Positions 1-6,740 are shown, numbered from the stretch's first letter. The stretch: 8,547 bases of DNA from Clostridiales bacterium (GCA_012728025.1 JAAYFX010000024.1:1-8547), one strand, 5' to 3'. Program-made: numbers and translations. The notes: generated by a model not told the origin, from the sequence alone.

Positions 1-138
1 CTCGTTTAAGGTGATAAAGCACATGATGTAAAACATAGAAACACATACAGTGCAAGTGAGCATGAAGGGCAGATAAAAACGGAGGTTACGCCGTATGTTT
101 TGCAGGGCGAGCTTCGGGTAAAAGGCAGCCTTACGCAT
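1..138 (-). CDS. BceB-like ABC transporter permease, N-terminal fragment
   Basis: This is the first 46 codons of a membrane protein that continues beyond the left edge. The visible N-terminus has a basic stretch (KLALQNIRRNLRFYLP, about residues 9-24) followed by a hydrophobic first membrane helix (about 24-44). That is the usual opening of the large FtsX-domain permeases that pair with BceA-type ATPases and export or sense cell-wall-active peptides. The ATG at 138 overlaps the last codons and stop of the upstream ATPase gene by 8 bases, so the two are probably translationally coupled. A GGGAGG site sits 11 nt upstream of this ATG. An in-frame GTG at 147 is only 2 nt from that site, so it is a less likely start. 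The family call rests on the short N-terminus plus the diagnostic ATPase partner. The rest of the protein, including any large extracellular loop, is not visible. Confidence 0.75.
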   Translation of the reverse strand, partial: MRKAAFYPKLALQNIRRNLRFYLPFMLTCTVCVSMFYIMCFITLNE

Positions 139-898
139 CTTTTTCACAGCCTCCCCTCATGCCGGTTAAGGTGTCGGAGATAAGGCTGAACATTTCGTCG
201 TTAGAGCGCTTGCCCCTGTAAATCTGATGAAATATCTCTCCGTCACGAAGGAAAAGAACACGGTTTGCATTGCTTGCGGCCTTAAGGCTGTGGGTTACAA
301 CAAGAAGAGTTTGGCCGCCCTCGTTGATGTTGCGGAACACCCCCAAAAGGGAATCGGCAGACTGGGAATCCAAGGCTCCGGTAGGCTCGTCAGCAAGAAT
401 TAAACGTGGATTTGTTATAATCGCCCGAGCGCAGGCCGCCCTTTGCTTCTGCCCGCCGGAGACTTCGTAGGGGAACTTCTCCAAAATATCGCTTATGCCC
501 AGCTTATATGCTATGGGGGCAAGCATTTCCTCCATCTCCTTATGCCCCTTTCCCGCCAGAACTAGAGGAAGAAAAATATTATCCTTAATAGAAAAAGTAT
601 CTAAAAGGTTAAAATCCTGAAAAACAAAGCCCAGATGGTTGCGGCGGAACTTCGCCAAATGATTGTCGGGTATTGAAAGGGTGCTTTTGCCGTCAAGAAG
701 CACATCGCCGCCGCTGGGCTTGTCCAAGGTGGCGATAATGTTCAAAAGCGTTGTCTTTCCACTGCCGCTCTCGCCCATTATGGCAATATACTCTCCGCTT
801 TCAACAGCAAAGCTAAGGTCACGCAAGGCTCTAACTTTCACATTGCCAAAGCGGGTTGAATAAGTCTTTTTAAGATTTTTTACTTCAAGTAATGGCAT
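131..898 (-). CDS. BceA-like ABC transporter ATP-binding protein
   Basis: A complete 255-residue cytoplasmic ATPase that powers the FtsX-type permease encoded directly after it. All nucleotide-binding motifs are intact: Walker A GESGSGKT (42-49), Q-loop Q94 in FVFQDFNLLD, signature VSGGQ (146-150), Walker B LILADEP with catalytic E171, D-loop ALDS (175-178) and H-loop H203. The MacB/LolD/BceA style is clear, and the ending HQIYRG plus the opening KTYSTRFGNVKVRALRDLSF resemble BceA-type bacitracin/lantibiotic resistance ATPases. The ATG at 898 is chosen because GGAGG (906-910) lies 7 nt upstream; a longer reading to 952 would start inside the operator region. No BceRS-type two-component genes are visible, but the left flank is cut. 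The substrate cannot be told from sequence; cell-wall antibiotic peptides are an inference from the family. Confidence 0.93.
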   Translation of the reverse strand: MPLLEVKNLKKTYSTRFGNVKVRALRDLSFAVESGEYIAIMGESGSGKTTLLNIIATLDKPSGGDVLLDGKSTLSIPDNHLAKFRRNHLGFVFQDFNLLDTFSIKDNIFLPLVLAGKGHKEMEEMLAPIAYKLGISDILEKFPYEVSGGQKQRAACARAIITNPRLILADEPTGALDSQSADSLLGVFRNINEGGQTLLVVTHSLKAASNANRVLFLRDGEIFHQIYRGKRSNDEMFSLISDTLTGMRGGCEKDA

Positions 899-905
899 TT
901 TTCTA

Positions 906-910
906 CCTCC
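906..910 (-). promoter_or_regulatory. Ribosome binding site GGAGG of the ATPase gene
   Basis: A perfect GGAGG on the minus strand, 7 nt from the ATG at 898. It settles the start against the in-frame ATG 54 bases further upstream. Confidence 0.85.
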
Positions 911-927
911 GAAATATGATGTGTGGG

Positions 928-950
928 GTGTACTATGGCTACTAATACAC
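928..950. promoter_or_regulatory. Candidate YtrA/GntR-type operator upstream of the ABC transporter
   Basis: A dyad reads GTGTA, 13 bases, TACAC. The symmetry extends inward as GTGTAnTA / TAnTACAC, so 7 of the 8 outer base pairs match. The B. subtilis GntR-family repressor YtrA, which responds to cell-wall antibiotics, binds an AGTGTA-N13-TACACT repeat; arm and spacer lengths here agree. The site starts 18 bases upstream of the ATPase ribosome site. A weak minus-strand -10-like CATAGT (932-937) lies inside it, so a bound protein could block transcription. No gntR gene is visible in the window; it could lie beyond the left edge or elsewhere. The dyad is seen directly; the regulator is inferred. 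Confidence 0.5.
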
Positions 951-960
951 ACAACATAAC

Positions 961-1008
961 ATAAAGCCGAAATATAAGCAATGGTTTTTACTTATTTTTC
1001 GGCTTTAT
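961..1008 (-). terminator. Long AT-rich hairpin, probable radC terminator
   Basis: Two 18-base arms (961-978 and 991-1008) pair with a single mismatch around a 12-nt loop. The base of the stem is AAAGCCGAAA / TTTCGGCTTT, a common Firmicute terminator form. It lies between the radC stop and the transporter operator, where it would stop radC transcripts from entering the transporter genes. There is no clean T-run after it on the minus strand, only the TTTAT of the stem and T-rich mixed sequence, so efficiency is uncertain. Such a stem could also act on the opposite strand. Confidence 0.5.
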
Positions 1009-1120
1009 GATTTATATTTTTATGAAAAGGGTCATATTGGGGGAAAAACTTTGAGTTTCAGGTAGGTTTCCTAGGGGATTTGGCAGCCCGCAATTGAATG
1101 CTTTTATAAGTAAAGCGCTC
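1009..1120. other. Intergenic stretch with no recognised feature
   Basis: About 110 bp between the radC stop and the terminator-like hairpin. It contains a CCTAGG palindrome and runs of G and A but no open frame with a ribosome site and no convincing promoter. It may be the 3' untranslated region of radC or an eroded intergenic repeat. Confidence 0.4.
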
Positions 1121-1792
1121 TCATATTATGCCGCTATCCGCCATGGATACAAAATCGTCGCCGGCGACTATAATATGGTCGTTAAGGGCAACCCCAACAG
1201 TTTCCAAGGCCGCCTTCACCCGCTTTGTGGACATTTCGTCCTCAATGGAGGGCAGGGCAATGCCGCTGGTGTGGTTGTGGGATAAAATTATTGAGGAGGC
1301 ATTTTTGGAAAGGGCAAGCTCAACAATCTTTCTTATGCTTATCTCCGCCGAGTTGTTGCTGCCCCTGAAAAGCTCCTTACAGCAAAGCACCTTGCATTTA
1401 GCATCAAGACAGATGACAAAAACGACTTCGTCTCTTTCATACATAAAGCGGGGGATAAGATAGGCTCCTGCCTTGGAGGAAGTGTCCAAAACCTGACCGA
1501 ATTTATTCTTATCCATCATGTATCTGCGGCTTACAGCGGGGATTAGCTTTAAAAGGCATATGCTGCCCTTGCCGATGCCGCTTATTTTGGAAAGCTCATC
1601 TGCCGGCGCTTCAAAAACAGCCTCAAGGCTGCCAAAATGGTTTAGTAGGGCGTGGGCAATGGGGTTTGTGTCCTTGCGGGGAACAGAGAAAAACAGCAAA
1701 AGTTCAAGCGCTTGATGCTCCTCAAAAACATCAAGCCCCTGCTCTAAAAAGCGGTTTTTCATTCTATCCCTGTGCCCCTCGTGGACATTCAT
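1121..1792 (-). CDS. radC: RadC family JAMM/MPN+ protein
   Basis: A complete 223-residue RadC. The N-terminal half carries a UPF0758-type helix-hairpin-helix segment (ELSKISGIGKG, 66-76). The C-terminal half is the JAMM metalloprotease-like fold with its zinc ligands in order: E122, H172 and H174 in HNHTSG, S182 and D185 (H-x-H-x7-S-x2-D). The usual HNHPSG proline is a threonine here. Despite the name, no role in DNA repair is established, and the true substrate is unknown. The ATG at 1792 is preceded on its strand by AGGGG at 8 nt spacing. In many Firmicutes radC sits just before mreBCD; here it is divergent from rodA with no mre genes between. Length and both ends fit the family, so the gene looks intact. 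Confidence 0.93.
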   Translation of the reverse strand: MNVHEGHRDRMKNRFLEQGLDVFEEHQALELLLFFSVPRKDTNPIAHALLNHFGSLEAVFEAPADELSKISGIGKGSICLLKLIPAVSRRYMMDKNKFGQVLDTSSKAGAYLIPRFMYERDEVVFVICLDAKCKVLCCKELFRGSNNSAEISIRKIVELALSKNASSIILSHNHTSGIALPSIEDEMSTKRVKAALETVGVALNDHIIVAGDDFVSMADSGII

Positions 1793-1848
1793 ACATAGTT
1801 CCCCTGTGTTTTTATATTGTTTAAAGCTATGGCAAGCCCTATAAAGTG

Positions 1849-1888
1849 CCGCCCTGCTCCCAGAGCAGGGGACAGACGCACCACGCCA
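1849..1888. repeat. REP-like compact GC-rich hairpin element
   Basis: A perfect 8-bp stem CCCTGCTC / GAGCAGGG (1852-1859 and 1863-1870) closes a 3-nt loop and is flanked on one side by GGGGACAGACGCACC. Read on the minus strand, a GGTGCGTCTGTCCCC-like head runs into the hairpin. From memory, this resembles REP elements spread by REP-associated tyrosine transposases (IS200-like), but I see only one copy and no transposase here. There is no T-run, so it is not a normal terminator. The hairpin is seen; its identity is inference. Confidence 0.4.
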
Positions 1889-1912
1889 ACTATTGTAGCA
1901 TTAATTTCACGA

Positions 1913-1941
1913 TTGCGCAAAGAGTATTTGTATGCTAAAAT
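1913..1941 (+). promoter_or_regulatory. Promoter of rodA (extended -10)
   Basis: A -35 TTGCGC (1913-1918), a 17-base spacer and a -10 TAAAAT (1936-1941) preceded by TGC, giving an extended -10. The predicted start of transcription is near 1948, which leaves a leader of about 110 nt before the GTG start. The -10 also forms one arm of a TAAAATA / TATTTTA inverted repeat (1936-1942 and 1964-1970), which might be an operator. Confidence 0.6.
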
Positions 1942-1974
1942 AAGCCCAGACATTTCACCAGCCTATTTTAAACA

Positions 1975-2040
1975 GGGCAGGTAAGGACTAAAGGGCAAAA
2001 CCCCGAAAGCTTTTGGATAAGCTAGATGGGCAGGTCGTCA
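1975..2040 (+). other. Possibly structured 5' leader of rodA
   Basis: The untranslated leader contains the exact 8-base direct repeat GGGCAGGT at 1975-1982 and 2028-2035. Between the copies are a short GGG-CAAAA-CCC hairpin (1993-2003) and a 5-bp AGCTT / AAGCT hairpin (2008-2012 and 2019-2023, 6-nt loop). GAC at 1986-1988 could pair with GTC at 2034-2036 to close the unit. I do not recognise a known riboswitch class. It could be a novel leader RNA, a protein-binding leader, or chance structure. Confidence 0.35.
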
Positions 2041-2049
2041 TATACATTT

Positions 2050-2054
2050 GGAGG
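2050..2054 (+). promoter_or_regulatory. Ribosome binding site GGAGG that sets the rodA start
   Basis: A perfect GGAGG ends 5 nt before the GTG at 2060. An upstream in-frame TTG at 2048 overlaps this site and has no site of its own, so GTG is the likelier start. Confidence 0.8.
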
Positions 2055-2059
2055 TTCCG

Positions 2060-3205
2060 GTGAAAAAGCTTAAGCCCCATGTTAAGGATTTTATAAAAAG
2101 AGCGGATATGCTCCTTTTGGCCTTGTGCCTTATATGCTCCGTTTTTGGAATAGTTGTCATTTCCAGCGCTACGGCCTCTTTTGAGACCTCCCGATACGTT
2201 GTTGTTCAGACAGCTTCCATGCTGCTAGGCATAGGGCTTTTTATTTTGCTTACAGTTATAGATGTGGATATTTTGGCAAGCAAATGGGCGGTCTTGGTTA
2301 TCTTCGAGATTATCATAGTAACCCTTTTACTTACGCCTATGGGCTATGCCGACGATACGGGAAACAGGGCTTGGCTGCGCTTTGGCTTTATTGGCATCCA
2401 ACCCACAGAGGTTATGAAAATTGCCTTTATCATAGTTATGGCAAAGCATATAAGCTACCTTAAAAGTTATAAAAGTTTAAACTCGACCCTTTCAGTAGGG
2501 CAACTGACTCTCCACTGTTTTTTAACTCTCGGATACATTGTCGCCATATCTAAAGACATGGGCAGCGCTCTCGTTTTCCTTTTTATTTTTATTATTATGC
2601 TATTTGCCGCCGGAGTGAAGCTTTATTGGTTTCTTATAGGTCTTGCGGGAACAGCGGCTGTTACGCCTTTTTTCTGGACAAAGGTATTAAATCAGCGATA
2701 TAGAGACAGAATTCTTTCCCCCTACGACGCAAGCATAGACGCAGAGGGCTATGGTATTCGCTGGCAGTCAAACCAAAGCAAGCTTGCCCTTGCCAGCGGT
2801 CAGCTTAAAGGCTCGGGGCTTTATCAGGGAAAACAGACCCAGTCGGAAGCTCTGCCTGAAAAACAGACTGACTTTATCTTCTCTGTTATAGGAGAGGAGC
2901 TTGGCATGATAGCCTGCCTTTTTGTTTTCCTTCTGCTTCTGGCGATAATCGGCCGATGCATATACATCGGGGTGAAATCACAAAACGATTTGAGTATGCT
3001 CGTTTGTATGGGAGTGGCGGGCAGCCTTATATTCCAAACCTTTGAAAACATCGGAATGTGCATAGGCATAGCCCCCATAATCGGCATAACTCTGCCATTT
3101 CTCAGCTATGGCGGCTCGTCCATGCTCTCAAGTCTTGCCCTTGTGGGCCTTGTCTCAGGGGTTAAATATAGGCCAAAGCCAAAGCGTTTCCGAAGTTATC
3201 ACTAG
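2060..3205 (+). CDS. rodA: RodA/FtsW (SEDS) family peptidoglycan glycosyltransferase
   Basis: A 381-residue polytopic membrane protein with about ten hydrophobic segments. SEDS proteins polymerise lipid II into glycan strands together with a class B PBP; RodA serves the cell-wall elongation complex and FtsW the division complex. Family marks, numbered from the GTG start, are GNRAWLRFGFIGIQPTEVMKIA (about 101-122, usually QPSE), a DMGSALVF stretch (about 166-173), LPEKQTDFIFSVIGEELG with the presumed catalytic Asp D271, and SYGGSS (349-354) near the C-terminus. Length suits the family. RodA is favoured over FtsW by length and by position next to radC, a usual mre-cluster neighbour, but a sporulation SEDS protein (SpoVE) cannot be excluded from sequence alone. 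The gene stands alone, between its own promoter and a strong terminator. Confidence 0.88.
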   Translation: MKKLKPHVKDFIKRADMLLLALCLICSVFGIVVISSATASFETSRYVVVQTASMLLGIGLFILLTVIDVDILASKWAVLVIFEIIIVTLLLTPMGYADDTGNRAWLRFGFIGIQPTEVMKIAFIIVMAKHISYLKSYKSLNSTLSVGQLTLHCFLTLGYIVAISKDMGSALVFLFIFIIMLFAAGVKLYWFLIGLAGTAAVTPFFWTKVLNQRYRDRILSPYDASIDAEGYGIRWQSNQSKLALASGQLKGSGLYQGKQTQSEALPEKQTDFIFSVIGEELGMIACLFVFLLLLAIIGRCIYIGVKSQNDLSMLVCMGVAGSLIFQTFENIGMCIGIAPIIGITLPFLSYGGSSMLSSLALVGLVSGVKYRPKPKRFRSYH

Positions 3206-3216
3206 CAAAAGTATTT

Positions 3217-3254
3217 AAAGCCGCCTCCTTTTACAGGAAGCGGCTTTGTTTTTT
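3217..3254. terminator. Intrinsic terminator between convergent rodA and icd
   Basis: The stem AAAGCCGC / GCGGCTTT (3217-3224 and 3240-3247) is followed inward by one mismatch, then TCC / GGA and a 7-nt loop TTTTACA. A T-run (3249-3254) follows on the plus strand. This is a textbook terminator for rodA, 11 bases after its stop. On the minus strand the same stem follows the icd stop and is led by an A-rich tract and followed by TTTAAAT, so it may work both ways. Confidence 0.9.
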
Positions 3255-3258
3255 ATGT

Positions 3259-4467
3259 TTAAAGAATTTCTGTAAGCCTTTCTCTTATGGCGGCGATAAA
3301 GTCCTTGGAGGAAACCTTTTTCACATTTGGACTTGAGGACAGTAGTGCAAGGTCGCCTGTCATAACGCCGGACTCGATAACATCAAGGCAGGCCCTTTCA
3401 AGCTTATCGGCAAAGGTGCAAAGTTCAGAGGTAGCGTCAAGCTCGCCCCTTTTTCTCAAGGCGCCTGTCCATGCGAAGATGGTGGCAATGGGGTTTGAGG
3501 AGGTTTCTTCTCCCTTAAGATGCTTATAGTAGTGGCGGGTTATGGTGCCGTGAGCCGCCTCATACTCATAGTTACCCTCAGGGGAAACTAAAACACTTGT
3601 CATCATGGCAAGAGAGCCGAAGGCTGTTGAAACCATGTCACTCATAACGTCGCCGTCATAGTTTTTGCAGGCCCAGATAAAGCCGCCCTCAGAGCGGATA
3701 ACTCTGGCAACAGCGTCATCTATAAGGGTATAAAAATATTCTATGCCAGCCTTTTCAAAAGCCTGCTTATACTCTGCTTCATAGATGTCCGCAAAAATAT
3801 GCTTGAAGGTCTGGTCGTATTTCTTGGAGATGGTGTCTTTAGTGGAAAACCAAAGGTCCTGCTTTGTGTCCAAGGCAAAGTCAAAGCAGGCTCTTGCAAA
3901 GCTTTCAATGGAGTTATCTGTGTTAAACTGTGCCTGCAAAACTCCGGCACTGTCAAAGTCATAGACAGTTTCCCTGAAGCTCTCGCCGTTTTCATCGGTG
4001 AAAACAAGCTCAGCCCGACCCTTGCCGGTAACCCTGTGCTCGGTGGCCTTATAAATGTCGCCAAAGGCATGGCGGGCAATGGTGATGGGCTTTTTCCAAC
4101 CGCCCACATAGGGCTTTATGCTCTCTGTGATGATGGGCGCACGAAAAACTGTGCCGTCCAGCACCGCTCTTATGGTGGCGTTTGGAGACTTCCACATTTC
4201 CTTAAGCTTATATTCCTCAACACGCTGGGCGTTGGGGGTTATTGTAGCGCACTTTACACCAACACGAAGGCGCTTTATGGCCTCTGCCGCCTCGTTTGTT
4301 ATACGGTCGTCAGTTTCGTCACGCTTGGGAAGGCCCAAGTCATAATACTCTGTGTTAAGCTCTACAAAAGGCAGCAAAAGCTCGTCCTTTATCATTTGCC
4401 AGAGTATGCGGGTCATCTCGTCGCCATCCATCTCTACGATGGGATTTGGCATTTTAATTTTATCCAT
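3259..4467 (-). CDS. icd: NADP-dependent isocitrate dehydrogenase, eukaryote-type subfamily
   Basis: A 402-residue cytosolic enzyme converting isocitrate to 2-oxoglutarate and CO2 with reduction of NADP. It belongs to the subfamily that includes human IDH1 rather than E. coli Icd. The residue match is close: S94 and N96 in KSPNATIR, R100, R109, R132 in ARHAFGD, Y139, lysine K210 (human K212), and the metal-binding D250/D251 and D273 in NYDGDVMSDM. NADP preference follows from R311-H312 in AAHGTITRHYYKH, the equivalent of human R314-H315. The ending is complete. The ATG at 4467 has GAAGG 7 nt upstream on its strand and lies 21 nt after the aconitase stop, so the two genes form an operon. Its product probably feeds glutamate synthesis. 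I see no frameshift or missing catalytic residue. Confidence 0.95.
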   Translation of the reverse strand: MDKIKMPNPIVEMDGDEMTRILWQMIKDELLLPFVELNTEYYDLGLPKRDETDDRITNEAAEAIKRLRVGVKCATITPNAQRVEEYKLKEMWKSPNATIRAVLDGTVFRAPIITESIKPYVGGWKKPITIARHAFGDIYKATEHRVTGKGRAELVFTDENGESFRETVYDFDSAGVLQAQFNTDNSIESFARACFDFALDTKQDLWFSTKDTISKKYDQTFKHIFADIYEAEYKQAFEKAGIEYFYTLIDDAVARVIRSEGGFIWACKNYDGDVMSDMVSTAFGSLAMMTSVLVSPEGNYEYEAAHGTITRHYYKHLKGEETSSNPIATIFAWTGALRKRGELDATSELCTFADKLERACLDVIESGVMTGDLALLSSSPNVKKVSSKDFIAAIRERLTEIL

Positions 4468-4488
4468 AAACCTACCTTCACTTCCTTT

Positions 4489-6732
4489 TTATTTTCCGCG
4501 GCCTGCCGCATAATAGTTCATCAGGCAGCCGTCTAAAAGTATCTGCCTGTCATCTTCTGTTAGTGCCTCCAGATAAAGGCTAAGGGGCTTTATCCCAGAA
4601 ACTGTGAGAACCTGCGCCTTTATTTCGGTGGTGCCGGACTCTACTGCCTTTCGTATGTCGGGGATGAAAACATAGTCCCCCGTCTCATAGTCGAAGTTTT
4701 CATCGGCAGCTGTTGTGAAGGGCAGCATACCCCAGTTAATGCAGTTTGAGCGGTACCGCTTTGTGGCAAATTCCCGACAGATATTGGCCCCTGCACCCAA
4801 AACCCTCTGGCAGGAGGCTGCCTGCTCACGGGCGCTGCCGTCGCCGGGGCGGCGGGCATATATGGTGCTGGCAAGGGCTGTTTTTTCTATTTCGGCCTTG
4901 CTGAGACTAAGCTTTGAAAACACCTCAGAAAGCTCTTGGGCAGTTTTCCCCTCACGTCGGGATTTTTCTTGCATCTGAGTCTCCTTTGCCCTGTCCACAT
5001 AAGCAGGGTCACGCCTTGAAAGGGTAAAGGAGGCAAGCTTTAAGGGGTTTGAGCGATAGGAGGAGGTTTCCCCCGAGGGGATAAGCTCGTCCGTTGTTGT
5101 AACAGAGTCGTGGATGACGCTTGCAAGCTTTAAAAGAAGGTTTTCAGCCAGAGGGGGGATTTCGGGCCACTCGGTTATGTTGGGACCCATGCGAAGCTCC
5201 TTGTTAGGCAGAGGATTTCCAAAGCCGGAGTAAACCCTTTTTTCATAAACTCCCCTGTCAAAGCTATATTCCCTTTTTTCTGGGAGGGCATAGTCAATTT
5301 CGTCAGCTCCCGTTAAGACCCCGCGGTTTGCAGCCGTTGCCGCAATAGAGCGGGCGTCCATTAGAACAACTCCCGCAATCTGACCATCGGAAGGTCTTGC
5401 ACCCTCACGATTGGCAAAGTTTCTTGTGGTGTGGCGAATGGAAAGGGCATTGTTTGCCGGAACGTCACCGGCGCCGAAACAGGGGCCGCAGAAGCAGCTT
5501 TTGAAAAGAGCGCCGCTTTCCATAAGGCTTTGCTGAACACCGGAGCGTATAAGCTCCAGATTAACAGGGATGCTGGGGGGATATACGGAAAGGGAGAAAT
5601 ACCCATCGCCTATGTCTCGGCCTTTAAGGATGGCGGCGGCCTCGGCAATATTGTCATACATACCGCCGCTGCAGCCGGCTATTATGCCTTGGTCTACCAC
5701 TATGGCACCGTCTTTAAGCTTATCGCAAAGGGAGAGGCGCACATCACCGGAAAGAAGCTTTTCAGCGTCCTTTTCTGTCTGACGGAGAATATCGCCGGCG
5801 TTTTCCTTAAGCTCCCGTATGGCATATGCTTTTGAGGGGTGAAAGGGCAGGGCGGCCATAGCTTCGGCAGAGGAGAGGTCAATTTCGATAAGGCTGTCGT
5901 AATATGCCCCATCCACGGGGGAAAGAGCCTTGTAAGCCTCGGGTCTGCCATGGGCGGCATAATACTCCTCCACAGCAGAATCCGTTTCCCAGATGGAGGA
6001 AAGGCAGGTGGTTTCAGTGGTCATAACGTCTATGCCTATGCGAAAATCCATGGGCAGGTTTTTTATGCCGGGGCCGCAAAACTCCAGCACCTTGTTTTTA
6101 ACAAAGCCGTTTTCATAGACAGCGCCGCAAAGGGCAAGGGCAATGTCATGAGGGCCAACACCCTTAGGGGGAGTGCCGGTAAGATAAACTAGCACCACCT
6201 CGGGGGCTTTTATGTCATAGGTGTTTGAAAGCAGCTGCTTTACAATTTCAGGCCCGCCTTCGCCTATGCCCATGGTGCCCATGGCCCCATAGCGGGTGTG
6301 GCTGTCGCTGCCTAAAATCATGCGGCCGGAGCCTGTCATCATCTCACGGGCGTATTGGTGGATAACGGCGACATTTGCCGGCACATAAATTCCGCCGTAT
6401 TTTTTTGCGGCGGAAAGCCCGAAAACATGGTCGTCCTCGTTAATTGTGCCCCCAACGGCGCAAAGGCTGTTGTGGCAGTTTGTGAGAACATAGGGCACAG
6501 GAAAGCTTTTAAGGCCGCTGGCCTTTGCCGTTTGAATAACACCCACATAGGTGATGTCGTGGGAGATAAGGCTGTCGAACTTTATCGTTAGCTTATCGGC
6601 ATCGTGGGAATTGCTGTGGTCTTTAAGGATGCGGTATGCCATGGTTTTGTTTCTGTCCTGTGAGTCCTCGGTCTTAGCGGGACAGGGCAGACCATTTTTT
6701 AAAATCGCGGCATTTTTGTTCAATTTTATCAT
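4489..6732 (-). CDS. Aconitase-family hydratase (YbhJ-like), citrate to isocitrate
   Basis: A 747-residue aconitase-superfamily protein, first gene of the acn-icd operon. Marks, numbered from the ATG at 6732, are: substrate motif DSH (143-145) in GSDSHTRYGAMGTMG; the three 4Fe-4S cysteines C354 in GCSGGMYDN and C415 and C418 in CFCGPC; and a C-terminal swivel domain with GDGSAREQAA, whose S633 matches the catalytic base Ser642 of pig aconitase, followed by RYRSNCINWGMLPF. The sequence seems nearer the hydratase branch (E. coli YbhJ and clostridial relatives) than AcnA or AcnB, so automatic tools may name it only hydratase. Its place between citrate synthase and icd supports true aconitase activity. 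The start is set by GAGGG 8 nt upstream; an in-frame ATG 60 bases further out would sit at the transcription start. Another substrate of the hydro-lyase family is possible but less likely. Confidence 0.88.
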   Translation of the reverse strand: MIKLNKNAAILKNGLPCPAKTEDSQDRNKTMAYRILKDHSNSHDADKLTIKFDSLISHDITYVGVIQTAKASGLKSFPVPYVLTNCHNSLCAVGGTINEDDHVFGLSAAKKYGGIYVPANVAVIHQYAREMMTGSGRMILGSDSHTRYGAMGTMGIGEGGPEIVKQLLSNTYDIKAPEVVLVYLTGTPPKGVGPHDIALALCGAVYENGFVKNKVLEFCGPGIKNLPMDFRIGIDVMTTETTCLSSIWETDSAVEEYYAAHGRPEAYKALSPVDGAYYDSLIEIDLSSAEAMAALPFHPSKAYAIRELKENAGDILRQTEKDAEKLLSGDVRLSLCDKLKDGAIVVDQGIIAGCSGGMYDNIAEAAAILKGRDIGDGYFSLSVYPPSIPVNLELIRSGVQQSLMESGALFKSCFCGPCFGAGDVPANNALSIRHTTRNFANREGARPSDGQIAGVVLMDARSIAATAANRGVLTGADEIDYALPEKREYSFDRGVYEKRVYSGFGNPLPNKELRMGPNITEWPEIPPLAENLLLKLASVIHDSVTTTDELIPSGETSSYRSNPLKLASFTLSRRDPAYVDRAKETQMQEKSRREGKTAQELSEVFSKLSLSKAEIEKTALASTIYARRPGDGSAREQAASCQRVLGAGANICREFATKRYRSNCINWGMLPFTTAADENFDYETGDYVFIPDIRKAVESGTTEIKAQVLTVSGIKPLSLYLEALTEDDRQILLDGCLMNYYAAGRGK

Positions 6733-6740
6733 CAGTTTTA

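Noticed and set aside
1852..1870. GC-rich hairpin as a transcription terminator
   Set aside because: It lies at the 5' side of both divergent genes and has no T-run on either strand.
1975..2040. c-di-GMP-I (GEMM) riboswitch in the rodA leader
   Set aside because: It shares pieces such as GGGCAAA-ACC and a GAAA, but the GAAA is not closed by a proper stem, and the conserved CGCAAAGCC core and the tetraloop-receptor half are missing.
3799..5835. Long open frames antisense to icd and aconitase
   Set aside because: They lie wholly over well-supported genes, have no family resemblance and lack ribosome sites; they follow from the codon bias of the real genes.
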